This document shows, piece after piece, positions 24,876-34,207 of a stretch of DNA of 64,000 nt. A model generated the notes under the pieces. The model worked only from the letters and a program-made list of their open reading frames with translations, did not search any database and was not told the origin of the DNA. The position numbers and the translations under genes were made by a program. Numbering within the stretch: the first letter of the stretch is position 1; every line of letters starts with the position of its first letter. The stretch is from Listeria monocytogenes ATCC 19117 (lineage in GTDB: Bacteria > Bacillota > Bacilli > Lactobacillales > Listeriaceae), in assembly GCF_000307025.1 (NCBI RefSeq), contig NC_018584.1, positions 2,504,501 to 2,568,500 of the forward strand, read 5' to 3'.

Positions 24876-25820
24876 TTATTCTGTAATAGTTACTGGAAAA
24901 TCATACCAACCCGTATATTCTCCAGAGTTATAACCTAATGAAATTTCTAGCAAATGCTCTCCCGGTTGTAAGCCAGCTGTTTCAATCTTGTACATGTATG
25001 AACCATCATAGGTCGGATAAGGTGGTTCATAAAGCGTTCTACCATTGTCCTTAATAATAATTAAATCGTGTCTGCTTGGTGCGATAAAATCTAATGCTTG
25101 GTAAATAAAAGGAACAAAAACTTCCAAGTTCTCTCCTTGTTTAATCGTTGTGTGAGGATAAGTTGCTGTCTGGTTAGCAAATGAATGTGTACTTAATTGT
25201 TCTGATAGAAAGATATCTTCCGGAATAGAAATTAAATGATTCTCATTAAGAAGTAGTGAATCTAAGTTAGGCATATTCATCCAAATATCTTCCGCTACAT
25301 AACCAGAAAGTCCAGCATCCTCCATATTAATACTTACTAGTCCTTCCATTCCAACAAATTTTGGAATATTAAAGCCAAAATTATTTTGACTCAAATCAGC
25401 ATTGGTTAAGTTAGGATAGTTTGCATCTGGAAAAAGAGTAATATTAGCCCCATTTGCTTCAATATTTTCTAAAGCAGGAAGCGCATCAGATAAATCAGGC
25501 AGTTCTCCAATATTATTACTCCAAATCGCTAATTCAATCGCATTTGTAAATACTTCATTGTTTAGTACGCTTAAGTCTTCCCCCGTTAAACCCAATGAGG
25601 GCAAAGGAATAAGAGTCATTGTATCCAAATCTGCTTGCGTAATCGTGTCATTTACAGAATCTTTATCTAGTTCTCCCGCAATCGCCTCCGCTATCGCTTC
25701 CACAGGAAAAGCCTCAATAATAGGCGCTGGTAAGGGAACTGTATCCGCTTGTGCTTTTATAGTTGGTGCAAATAATATGCAACAAAAAGCTATAAATGCT
25801 AGCCCAATTATTTTTTTCAT
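24876..25820 (-). CDS. Secreted internalin-like LRR protein (B)
   Basis: This 314-aa exported protein has a signal peptide (1-26, cut near AQA-DT). The cap reads VPLPAPIIEAFPVEAIAEAI with VNDTITQADLDTM. Four to five LRRs follow (LTNADLSQNNFGFNIPKFVG, LDSLLLNENHLISIPEDIF), then an Ig-like C-terminal domain ending YDFPVTITE. It has no surface-anchoring motif. It lies between the two GH31 genes, 11 bp upstream of the glucosyltransferase, so all are likely on one transcript. In EGD-e one internalin (lmo2445) occupies this slot, by my recollection. It may bind glucan, the enzymes or a host surface; none of this can be read from sequence. Confidence 0.9.
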   Translation of the reverse strand: MKKIIGLAFIAFCCILFAPTIKAQADTVPLPAPIIEAFPVEAIAEAIAGELDKDSVNDTITQADLDTMTLIPLPSLGLTGEDLSVLNNEVFTNAIELAIWSNNIGELPDLSDALPALENIEANGANITLFPDANYPNLTNADLSQNNFGFNIPKFVGMEGLVSINMEDAGLSGYVAEDIWMNMPNLDSLLLNENHLISIPEDIFLSEQLSTHSFANQTATYPHTTIKQGENLEVFVPFIYQALDFIAPSRHDLIIIKDNGRTLYEPPYPTYDGSYMYKIETAGLQPGEHLLEISLGYNSGEYTGWYDFPVTITE

Positions 25821-25880
25821 TCAGTTCAATCCTTTCAACATAGCCACCCTCTCTATCCATAAAAGGGTGGCTTATTGGAT

Positions 25881-28800
25881 TTATTTCTTAAATACTACAT
25901 GGTCAAAATTTATTCCCGCTGTATCATCTGCTTCAAAATCAAATACAACTTGGTTATTACCAGCTTGCAAGGTTACTGGAACTTCTATCGTGCTCCAAGT
26001 ATCCCAATCAGCCGTTTTCGGTAAAGTAATTTGTTGTTTTTTACCGTTGATATATACGGTTCTAGTTGCATCTTCTACGCCAGCACTATAACGAACTTCC
26101 ATTGTATAATCAGAAGCACCATCTACTGCGTCTACATCAAACTCTACCGCTTCTTTTTCTGCATCAAAGCCGGCTACAAAACCAGTACCAGTATATCCCG
26201 CGTGATCACTTGCAGTACTTACATTTGTCAGATGAGCAAATTCCGCTTCGTATGGTGCATGATTTACACCGTTTAATACGATTGCTTGTTTGGCATCTTT
26301 TGCCGCTGCTTTTACATATGTTAAGTTTTGTACTGTATCATAGTAGTAACCTGTCGTTGCTTCGTTAAATGCATCTAGCGTATCCGCTTTAGCTACATCT
26401 GCCCCGTCAATCGTTACACTTGTAGGTTCTGTACTGAAAACTTGCATCGTTGTTTCATCCGCCATTGCTGGAAGATCTACGGAAACTTTTTCATTTGCAA
26501 AGTCTTCAGAAACACTGATGTCACGCATTTCTCCGCCGTTTACATCATCATAGAAACTATATTCGCTATCTCCAGATGGATAAACTCGGAATGTTAAATT
26601 ATCATAGGATTTTAAATCGTTTCCGACATTTTGGCCAAGTTGGTAGCCATCTGTCATATTCATCGGAATAATCGCTCCAGCTTTTGCAAATACAGGAAGC
26701 GTATCTACATCTGCATAATACGAAATGGTTTCGCCACCTGGATGAATTCCGCCGTTCCAAAGATCAACCCATTCACCTTCTGGTAGATAAACTTCTTTTT
26801 CTGTTTGACCTTCTTGAACGATTGGCGCTACAAGTAAATCGTCACCGAACATATACTGTTCATCTAAATCACGCGCATTGATATCTTCCGGATAATCCAT
26901 GGCCATTTGGCGCATCATCGATTTACCATTATCCGCCGTATCTTTTGCCGCTGTATAAATATAAGGAAGTAAATTCATTCGTGTGTATAGATATTTTTGG
27001 AATGTCGGTAAAATGGTTTCATCGCCTGTTCTAGCTACCGCGTTCCAAGGTGAGCGTTCTTCACTTGGCGATGGATCTGATTTTTCCGAGTGGAATTGCA
27101 TAATCGGTGCAAAAGCTGCCATCGCAGTTGCGCGTTTATATAGTTCTGCCGTTGGATAGTCTCCCGTAAATCCAGCCATATCCCACGCCCAGTAAGAAAC
27201 ACCTGAAGTTGAAGCACTAAGTCCAGCTTTTAATGAAGCTTGGAAAGAGTCAAATGTGGAAGTTTGATCTCCTGACCAGTAAATACCAGATTTTTGTGCT
27301 CCAGAAGTTCCTGAACGACTAAACGAAACTGCTTCTGGATTAATACTTTTCGCAAAATCAAAATAACTTGAAACGTAGTCAGTTGGATAACGGTTTCTCA
27401 TTTCTTGTCCTTTTTCCCCGTTAGAGAAGGTGGTATCACGTCCCCACACCATCTCGCCGCCATCTGTCTTAAATCCGTCAATCCCTACTTCTGTTAATAA
27501 ATACTCACGCTGGGACGTCCACCAATCTACAGCATCTTTATTAGTGAAATCTAGTAATATCCCATTTCCAAACCACTGAGATGCCGGAACTCGGTAAGGA
27601 GCCCCTGTTCCATCGTCCGCACTATACCCTTGGCTTATCATGTATGCTTCATCATTATCTCTTTGTTCATATACTGTACCGTCATCTTTTAATACTGGAA
27701 CTTGCCATAAAACGATATTCATACCTGCATCATGGACACTATCCACCATAGCTTTAGGATCAGTCCATTTCCCGTTGAAAGTAAAATCGTCATAGCTAAA
27801 TGCTTCCCCGTTTTTCTTTGCTGTATAGGTCGCATTGTTCCAAATATAGTAAGTTTCTTCATCACTCCATTGTTCTAATACAAAGCCAGTTGCTGGAATA
27901 TCATTTGCTTTTGCATTAGAAAGTGCAGAGCTTACATCGGATTCTCTATCCCACTCGTTTGCTGACATCCAAAGTCCAAAAGCCCATTTTGGTAGCAAAG
28001 TCGTTTTCCCTGTTATATCCGTGTAGTTATTTACGATATCATTTTGATCTTTCCCGCTAATAACATAGTAATCAAGCATATTCGTCATATCGCCATCATT
28101 GTCCAATACAAAACTATATTTATCTTCTACTTTAGAAGCCATTTGGAACTGTGAATGGAAATCAGAATTGACATACATCCCGTATTTATTAGCACTTACA
28201 AAAAATGGTACCGCTAAATAGGTTCTTTCTGTCTGCGCTTGATCTTGATACTCATTGTATACGTATGTCTCTACATCTTTTCCGCGTTGGTTAATCGTGT
28301 CATAACGTTCACCAAAACCATAAAATGCTTCGTCGCTCGGTGTCATAAAGTTATTTTGATATTGATTGATGACATTTTTTCCATCTGTTAACCAACCTAA
28401 GCTGTTGGCAGTTGTATATTCGCTTGTAAGTAAAGTTCCGTCTGCCTGGTACACTTCCATGCGGTAAGGAGATTTTTGAATTTCTACTCGTAAATCCTCC
28501 GTTGTAACTGTTACTTTATCTGCACCATCATCTACTGTGTAACCAGTTTTTCCAGCATGTCCAGTTTCTTTACCGGTTGGTGATAGCTCCATACGAAGCG
28601 TATCTAAATCCTCAAATGAAAGATATAATTTTGGAGTAAATTCACCTGCAGTGGCTGTCATATTTAATGTAATAGAATCTCCATTATCTACAACGCTACT
28701 AACATCTTGCACATACTCCCAGTCTGTCACGTAAAATGTAAACGGACCACTTTCATAAGCAGTTCCTCCGTCAGTAGAGCCTTTTGTTGTATAAGTGATT

Positions 28801-29156
28801 TCATCGCCTTTTTCAAATTTTCCTAAATCTGCTTTCCAGTAAGTATTGTTCCCGCTATTATAATCATAAGCTGCTGTAACATTCTCTTGTGCTACCCCGT
28901 TTTTAGTCCATTCTACCCAAACATTTTGTCCATCTTCAATTGGCCAGGTAGTAATATTTAATGTCACATCTTCACCAGCTTTGGGATCTCTAGGAGAACG
29001 TTCTGTTGGTTGGACAGTATATAAATCATCATCTCCATATGGTGAGTGATATTCACCATCCATCGCGAAAACGTTTGTCCCAAATCCACTTAAACAACTA
29101 AATATTAGTATGGTCAAAATGAAAATTAAACTAGATTTCTTTCCCTTTCGCTTCAT
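25881..29156 (-). CDS. Secreted GH31 enzyme, probable 3-alpha-isomaltosyltransferase (cycloalternan pathway)
   Basis: This 1091-aa exported enzyme has a signal peptide (1-31), a short Ig-like N-terminal domain (about 40-150), and a GH31 beta-sandwich and barrel. The nucleophile is D565 in FKTDGGEMVWG and the acid/base is D630 in YWSGDQTS. Two C-terminal beta domains and one CBM35 module (about 965-1091, HAPYEAEFAHLT) follow. The size matches CtsY-type 3-alpha-isomaltosyltransferase (about 1090 aa), which moves isomaltosyl units and cyclises them to cycloalternan. It pairs with the 1311-aa enzyme. It is the first gene of the cluster, with ribosome site GGGAGG. Exact product specificity is inference from family and pairing. 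Confidence 0.85.
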   Translation of the reverse strand: MKRKGKKSSLIFILTILIFSCLSGFGTNVFAMDGEYHSPYGDDDLYTVQPTERSPRDPKAGEDVTLNITTWPIEDGQNVWVEWTKNGVAQENVTAAYDYNSGNNTYWKADLGKFEKGDEITYTTKGSTDGGTAYESGPFTFYVTDWEYVQDVSSVVDNGDSITLNMTATAGEFTPKLYLSFEDLDTLRMELSPTGKETGHAGKTGYTVDDGADKVTVTTEDLRVEIQKSPYRMEVYQADGTLLTSEYTTANSLGWLTDGKNVINQYQNNFMTPSDEAFYGFGERYDTINQRGKDVETYVYNEYQDQAQTERTYLAVPFFVSANKYGMYVNSDFHSQFQMASKVEDKYSFVLDNDGDMTNMLDYYVISGKDQNDIVNNYTDITGKTTLLPKWAFGLWMSANEWDRESDVSSALSNAKANDIPATGFVLEQWSDEETYYIWNNATYTAKKNGEAFSYDDFTFNGKWTDPKAMVDSVHDAGMNIVLWQVPVLKDDGTVYEQRDNDEAYMISQGYSADDGTGAPYRVPASQWFGNGILLDFTNKDAVDWWTSQREYLLTEVGIDGFKTDGGEMVWGRDTTFSNGEKGQEMRNRYPTDYVSSYFDFAKSINPEAVSFSRSGTSGAQKSGIYWSGDQTSTFDSFQASLKAGLSASTSGVSYWAWDMAGFTGDYPTAELYKRATAMAAFAPIMQFHSEKSDPSPSEERSPWNAVARTGDETILPTFQKYLYTRMNLLPYIYTAAKDTADNGKSMMRQMAMDYPEDINARDLDEQYMFGDDLLVAPIVQEGQTEKEVYLPEGEWVDLWNGGIHPGGETISYYADVDTLPVFAKAGAIIPMNMTDGYQLGQNVGNDLKSYDNLTFRVYPSGDSEYSFYDDVNGGEMRDISVSEDFANEKVSVDLPAMADETTMQVFSTEPTSVTIDGADVAKADTLDAFNEATTGYYYDTVQNLTYVKAAAKDAKQAIVLNGVNHAPYEAEFAHLTNVSTASDHAGYTGTGFVAGFDAEKEAVEFDVDAVDGASDYTMEVRYSAGVEDATRTVYINGKKQQITLPKTADWDTWSTIEVPVTLQAGNNQVVFDFEADDTAGINFDHVVFKK

Positions 29157-29248
29157 CTCTCTTTCCTCCCTTAATGTATATTTTTACTAAAAACATACTA
29201 CTTTTGATGTGTTATTTCGCAAAATTATTAATTTTTGCATATCGGCGA

Positions 29249-29277
29249 TTGTAGAAATAATCACATAATGTTATAAT
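29249..29277 (+). promoter_or_regulatory. Promoter of the Rgg/MutR-like regulator
   Basis: TTGTAG is separated by 17 bp from TATAAT. The start codon is about 255 bp further, so the leader is unusually long. The leader contains an AACGCAA/TTGCGTT stem (29329-29376) and the palindrome TTAAC-AAA-GTTAA (29426-29438). Confidence 0.7.
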
Positions 29278-29538
29278 GCTTTCACAGATATACTAAAAAA
29301 GTTCAAATTACTAATAATTCTACAAAAAAACGCAACTATGCCAGACCATTCTTCATGGAAAAACAATAATTGCGTTCATCAGAAGACCTTGCTTAAAAAA
29401 CTTTAAAACAACCAGTTAATACTTTTTAACAAAGTTAACATGTCTTCTCCCTCCTTTTTCATCTATACAGAAATACTAACTCACAAATCTTACATAAAAT
29501 TAAAAAGCATCAAATTTGAACAAATGGAGCTGAGTTTT

Positions 29539-30447
29539 ATGCAAAATATTGGAGACACATTAAAATTTATTCGGAAAAGTAAAAACTTAACACAACAAGA
29601 GACTTGTACGAATGCCCTCAGTCGTTCTAACTATCAAAAAATCGAAAATAATAAAATCATGCCTAGTATGGATCGTTTTATCCAAATCTTACTTAATTTC
29701 AATATGACGTTAGAAGAATTTGAATTTGTAAAACGGGACTTTACACCTTCTCCAAAAGAAAATATCCTTTATCTATACTCCAAGATTATTACCTCCTCCG
29801 AAACAGATATGATACTTAATGTTATTTCCAAATGCGATGATTACTTAGAAAACCACACCGATATTTTTATTTCTGATATTAAAGCCTCACTTGAAGGTAT
29901 TTTACTTGCTGAAAAAGAACATAATTTTGAACTTGCTCGAGAAAAAGTAACCTACATTTGGGACAGACTTTCGGAAGCGGATGAATTATTTTGGAATGAC
30001 ATATTAATTTTAAGAAATATTTTCTTTATTTTTGAAAATGAAACCGCTCAACATATTGTAAATCGCCTTATCTCTCAACTTAAAAAATATCGTTACCTAT
30101 ATCCAACCCTTTCGATTGAGATTTCACTTCATGTTAATCGTGCTACTTATTTAATTTTAGACGAAGAATATGAACTAGCTTTGCACTACATTGAATTATC
30201 TATAAAAATCGCTAAGCATAACCATTACTACTTACAATTCTGTATGGCTATTGCGAAAAAAGGAATTGTGCTGTATAAGCTCGGCCAAAAACAAAAAGGT
30301 AAACACTTTATGCAACGAGCACTTAGAGTGGCTAAAGTGCTTGAAGAAGAGCGTATTCTAAATGGTATCAAAAATGAAATAGATTATTTTCTTCACGATG
30401 AACTTCAAAATCTCTCTTTAAACGAATTCACCAAAATCGACATATAA
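29539..30447 (+). CDS. Rgg/MutR/PlcR-like transcriptional regulator
   Basis: This 302-aa cytoplasmic regulator has an N-terminal XRE-type HTH (about 1-60; GDTLKFIRKSKNLTQQE, SRSNYQKIENNKIMPS) followed by a long all-helical TPR-like C-terminal half, as in Rgg/MutR/PlcR proteins. Many of these are peptide pheromone receptors. The start is ATG at 29539 with GGAG seven or eight bases before; a longer in-frame ATG at 29440 lacks a ribosome site. It is divergent from the GH31/internalin operon and is its likely regulator. No pheromone gene with a convincing ribosome site was found beside it. Confidence 0.85.
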   Translation: MQNIGDTLKFIRKSKNLTQQETCTNALSRSNYQKIENNKIMPSMDRFIQILLNFNMTLEEFEFVKRDFTPSPKENILYLYSKIITSSETDMILNVISKCDDYLENHTDIFISDIKASLEGILLAEKEHNFELAREKVTYIWDRLSEADELFWNDILILRNIFFIFENETAQHIVNRLISQLKKYRYLYPTLSIEISLHVNRATYLILDEEYELALHYIELSIKIAKHNHYYLQFCMAIAKKGIVLYKLGQKQKGKHFMQRALRVAKVLEEERILNGIKNEIDYFLHDELQNLSLNEFTKIDI

Positions 30448-30504
30448 AAAAAGCCTAAATCTAGCTTCTCCAACTTTTGGTTGAATGACTAGATTTAGGC
30501 TTTT
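30448..30504. terminator. Bidirectional terminator between regulator and smpB
   Basis: A 16-bp stem AAAAGCCTAAATCTAG/CTAGATTTAGGCTTTT with a long loop lies between convergent genes and overlaps the smpB stop. Confidence 0.9.
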
Positions 30505-30967
30505 ATTGTTGGCGCTCTTTAAAAGCGCGTTCGATATCACGTTTTGCTTCTTTTTGTTTTAAGTCTTGGCGTTTATCGTATTTCTTTTTACCTCGAGCTA
30601 CACCGATGAGTACTTTTGCGTAGCCATCTTTAATATACATTTTTAGCGGAACAATCGAATAACCGGACTCTTTCGTTTCTCCAATTAAACGGCTGATTTG
30701 CTTCTTATGTAAAAGCAATTTGCGCGTTCTTAGTGGATCATGATTGTAGCGGTTCCCTTGTTCATAAGGACTAATATGCATATTGTGTAAGAAAATTTCC
30801 CCTTTGTCGATACGTGCATAGGAATCTTTTAAGTTTACCCGTGCGTTTCTTACGGATTTAATTTCAGTACCTTGCAGGACAATGCCAGCCTCAAAAGTTT
30901 CTTCAATTGCGTAATCGTGGCGCGCTTTTTTATTTTGCGCAACTAGCTTACCATCACCTTTTGGCAT
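30503..30967 (-). CDS. smpB: SsrA-binding protein SmpB
   Basis: This 154-aa RNA-binding protein delivers tmRNA to stalled ribosomes. Motifs are [46 protein letters not shown] and the basic C-terminal tail [21 protein letters not shown], which inserts into the mRNA channel. The ribosome site is GGATGGGGAG. It follows rnr by 15 bp in the same operon, a usual Firmicutes pairing (RNase R and SmpB interact), but ssrA is not next to it here. Confidence 0.97.
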
Positions 30968-30982
30968 AACTCCCCATCCTTT

Positions 30983-33364
30983 CTAGCGACGTTTTTTCTT
31001 CTTCGGGCTTTCTTTTGCTACACCTTGATAAAAAGGTTTTTTCTTCTTTTTCTTTTTAGGTTTTGTATGCCATTCGTCTTCTTTACGTTCTGATTTTGGT
31101 TTCACGTCTTCTGATTTACCAGCTCTACGTTTGTTACGACCTTTTTTCTGGTTACTCTTGAAATTTCTTGTTTTATCAATCGGTTTTTCGCGTTGGCGTT
31201 TTTGTTTATCGCTCACTGGACCTGGTTTACCTTCACTACGAAGCGCAAAATCGATTTCACGAGCATCCACGACTACTTTGGTTACTTCGACTTCCACTTC
31301 ATCACCAATACGATAAATTTGGCCTGTTCTTTCGCCAATCATCGCTAATTGATTTTGGTGGAATTTGAAGTAATCGCCTTTCATTGCGCTCACATGAACT
31401 AAACCTTCAATCGTAGTTGGAAGTTCGATAAATAAGCCAAAATTGGTTACCGAACTAATGATTCCGATGAAACGTTCGCCCACTTTGTCGACCATAAATT
31501 CCGTTTTCTTCAGTTCGTCTGTTTCGCGCTCTGCTTCAACGGCACGGCGCTCCATTTTCGAGCTGTGTTCAGCAATCTCAGGAAGCTCCTCAGCGCGTTT
31601 TTCTAACGTTTCCGGACGAACATCCCCGTTAATTAAATACTCTCTAATCAACCTGTGAACAATCAAGTCCGGGTACCGACGAATTGGTGACGTGAAATGT
31701 GTATAAAAATCAGTAGACAAACCAAAGTGTCCGGCGCTTACTGTGTCATACTTCGCTTGTTGCATCGAACGCAGCATAACAGTCGAAACAACCATCTCTT
31801 CTGGTTTACCTTTTACTTCTTCTAGTACTTGTTGTAAAGCAGCTGGGTGAATATCGTTAGCAGTCCCCTTCACAATCAAACCAAAGTTCGTAATAAATTC
31901 AAAGAACCGCGCTAATTTATCTTCTTTTGGATCTTCATGGATACGGTAAATAAATGGTACATCCATCCAGTGGAAATGCTCTGCAACTGTTTCATTGGCA
32001 GCAAGCATAAATTCTTCAATCAAATGCTCTCCCGCTGAACGTTCGCGCATAACGACTGCTTCTGGATGACCGTCTTCATCAACAACTACACGTGCTTCTT
32101 TAAAGTCAAAATCAATCGCGCCACGTTTTTCACGTTTACGACGAAGTATTTCGGCCAAATGTTGCATCTTTTCAAGCATTGGAACAATTGGCGCATATTT
32201 TTCCCGTAAAGCTTCGTCCTTTTCAACTAAAATATCATTTACATCCGTATACGTCATACGTTCTGTTGTTTTAATAATACTTTCAAAAATTTCGTGATTA
32301 ACCACATGACCTTCTTCATCGATTTCCATTTCACAACTCATAGTAAAACGATCTACTTGTGGGTTAAGCGAGCAAATTCCGTTCGATAGTTTATGTGGCA
32401 ACATCGGAATTACGCGGTCAACCAAATAAACACTCGTTCCACGTTCTTGCGCTTCGACATCAAGCGGCGAGCCTTCTGTCACATAATGCGTTACATCCGC
32501 AATATGAACGCCCAGCTTCCAGTTACCGTTCGAAAGTTGCGTAACAGTTACAGCATCATCTAAATCTTTAGCGTCTGCCCCGTCAATCGTAATAATCATT
32601 TGGTCACGAAGATCACGACGGTTACCAATATCCGAATCATCCACCACATCCGGCGCTTTACTTACCTGCTCCATTACTTCTTCCGGGAACCCGATTGAAA
32701 TACCGTGTTTATGAATAATCGATAAAATATCCACTCCTGGATCATTACGGTGACCGATGATTGATTTAACAACCCCTCTTGCACGCGCATGCCCAGTTGC
32801 ATATTCCGTCAATTCAACGATAACTTTATGCCCATCAACTGGTTTTAAGCCGTCTTCTAAATCAATTTCCACTTCACCAAAAAGTCGCTTGTCATCTGGC
32901 ATCACAATTGGAGTACCAGCTAAGTCTTCCATATAAGTTCCGACGATTTGCGTTGTCTTCCGTTCGACAATTTTCTTAATCGTCCCCTCTGCCAAATTAT
33001 CGCCTTTACGTTTCGTAATCGTTGCAAAAACTAAATCGCCATTCATTGCATCTTTTACTTCATTTGGTGGGATAAAAATATCGTCCATTTCTTTTTCTTC
33101 CGGGAGAACAAAGCCAAAACCTCGTTCATGCGCGCGAAATGTTCCTTTTACTAAGTCCATTTTTTCTGGTAATGCATACCGATTCTTCCTTGAGCGGACA
33201 ATAGTTCCGGAATCTTCCAGTTTCACTAAAGCTTTCACCATTAATTTAAAGTCATCCGCATTGTTTAAAGCTATTTCTATTTCCAAATCTTCAAGCGCAA
33301 ATGTTTTATCAGGCGCTGAAGTTAATAGATTCATAATTTTTTCTTCCATTTGTTTTTGTTCCAC
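30983..33364 (-). CDS. rnr: Ribonuclease R
   Basis: This 793-aa 3'-5' exoribonuclease degrades structured RNA, including in trans-translation. The N-terminal winged helix (1-70) is followed by cold-shock domains (about 70-230), the RNB catalytic domain (about 255-590) with metal-binding Asp in DGADAKDLDDAVTV, and an S1 domain (about 630-710; GIISSVTNFGLFIELP). It ends in a very basic tail of K/R tracts. The start is GTG at 33364, behind GGAGG at 7 bases. It sits between the carboxylesterase gene and smpB as part of the secG-est-rnr-smpB order known from Bacillus. Confidence 0.97.
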   Translation of the reverse strand: MEQKQMEEKIMNLLTSAPDKTFALEDLEIEIALNNADDFKLMVKALVKLEDSGTIVRSRKNRYALPEKMDLVKGTFRAHERGFGFVLPEEKEMDDIFIPPNEVKDAMNGDLVFATITKRKGDNLAEGTIKKIVERKTTQIVGTYMEDLAGTPIVMPDDKRLFGEVEIDLEDGLKPVDGHKVIVELTEYATGHARARGVVKSIIGHRNDPGVDILSIIHKHGISIGFPEEVMEQVSKAPDVVDDSDIGNRRDLRDQMIITIDGADAKDLDDAVTVTQLSNGNWKLGVHIADVTHYVTEGSPLDVEAQERGTSVYLVDRVIPMLPHKLSNGICSLNPQVDRFTMSCEMEIDEEGHVVNHEIFESIIKTTERMTYTDVNDILVEKDEALREKYAPIVPMLEKMQHLAEILRRKREKRGAIDFDFKEARVVVDEDGHPEAVVMRERSAGEHLIEEFMLAANETVAEHFHWMDVPFIYRIHEDPKEDKLARFFEFITNFGLIVKGTANDIHPAALQQVLEEVKGKPEEMVVSTVMLRSMQQAKYDTVSAGHFGLSTDFYTHFTSPIRRYPDLIVHRLIREYLINGDVRPETLEKRAEELPEIAEHSSKMERRAVEAERETDELKKTEFMVDKVGERFIGIISSVTNFGLFIELPTTIEGLVHVSAMKGDYFKFHQNQLAMIGERTGQIYRIGDEVEVEVTKVVVDAREIDFALRSEGKPGPVSDKQKRQREKPIDKTRNFKSNQKKGRNKRRAGKSEDVKPKSERKEDEWHTKPKKKKKKKPFYQGVAKESPKKKKRR

Positions 33365-33397
33365 TTCTGTCCCTCCTCTCTCTGTTTTAAAAATTGT

Positions 33398-34144
33398 CTA
33401 TTCTTGCCAATCTAAACTATCTAAAAATGTTAAAATGGCTTGATTTACTTCTTTTCGTTCTTTGTCTAATGTGATGACGTGCCCAGATTCTTTAAACCAG
33501 TGCAATTCTTTCTTCGTTGACTCTACTGTATCATAAATTAGCTGTGCTCCGCTCACATCAACCATATCGTCTTTTTCACCTTGGACGACCATTATTGGCG
33601 CATAAATCATATCTATTTCAGCCACGACGCCATTTATCTCGTCCTTTAGTTTAGCGATTGTGTTCATTGGGGCGTCTTTATAGGCAACCATTTCAGCATC
33701 GATTTGTTCAGGTGTTTTACCTTCTAATTTTTTATAATTACGCACATAATCTAAAAAGCCTTGAATTATTGGTGATGAACTGTCCATTCTTGTTGGAGTA
33801 CTCATGGCTATAATTCCCTTTAACGGCCTAGAAAAACCTAATTTTAGTGAAAAAAGCCCACCGAGTGAAAGTCCCGCCACAGCTATTTCCGTGTAACCAA
33901 GTGATTTTAGGTGATCATAGGCTTCAAGAACATCTTCCCACCAATCGTTTGGTCCCGTTTTTAACAGTAGGTCAGGAGATACACCGTGGCCTCTGTATTG
34001 AGGTGCATAGCAAGTATAATTGTTTTCTTGTAAAAACCTACCTAATATTCTTACATCCGCTGAGCTACCTGTGAAACCGTGCAAGAGTAACACTGCTCTT
34101 TTGCCTTTTTCGAATAGGAATGGTTGTGGTGGTGTTATTTTCAT
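33398..34144 (-). CDS. Est30-type carboxylesterase
   Basis: This 248-aa cytoplasmic alpha/beta hydrolase is of the Geobacillus Est30/YvaK group. The oxyanion loop is LLHGFTGSSADV, nucleophile S93 is in GLSLGGLFSLK, Asp is in GEKDDMVD, and His is in SGHVITLD. It acts on short-chain esters. The ribosome site is AAGGAG. It is upstream of rnr (33 bp) and downstream of the tandem-repeat array that separates it from secG, where the two genes are usually adjacent. A paralogue lacking the catalytic Ser lies on the other side of secG. Confidence 0.92.
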   Translation of the reverse strand: MKITPPQPFLFEKGKRAVLLLHGFTGSSADVRILGRFLQENNYTCYAPQYRGHGVSPDLLLKTGPNDWWEDVLEAYDHLKSLGYTEIAVAGLSLGGLFSLKLGFSRPLKGIIAMSTPTRMDSSSPIIQGFLDYVRNYKKLEGKTPEQIDAEMVAYKDAPMNTIAKLKDEINGVVAEIDMIYAPIMVVQGEKDDMVDVSGAQLIYDTVESTKKELHWFKESGHVITLDKERKEVNQAILTFLDSLDWQE

Positions 34145-34207
34145 AGTAAATATCGCTCCTTGGTTCTTTTTGGAGGTTTGGTTGATCTGGGTTGGATGTT
34201 ATTTTTG

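Noticed and set aside
25558..26091. 177-aa plus-strand ORF spanning LRR protein B and the isomaltosyltransferase gene end
   Set aside because: It is antisense to two real genes and their junction; no ribosome site or recognisable domain.
29330..29405. 22-codon ORF (MPDHSSWKNNN...) upstream of the Rgg/MutR-like gene as a pheromone candidate
   Set aside because: It has no ribosome site, is hydrophilic and contains the hairpin sequence. Not supported as a peptide gene.
29426..29438. PrfA box at TTAACAAAGTTAA
   Set aside because: The centre is one base shorter than the PrfA consensus TTAACA-N2-TGTTAA; kept only as a palindrome.
29440..29538. Longer N-terminus of the Rgg/MutR-like regulator from an ATG at 29440
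   Set aside because: No ribosome site before 29440, and the added residues do not resemble the family; the ATG at 29539 has GGAG at good spacing.
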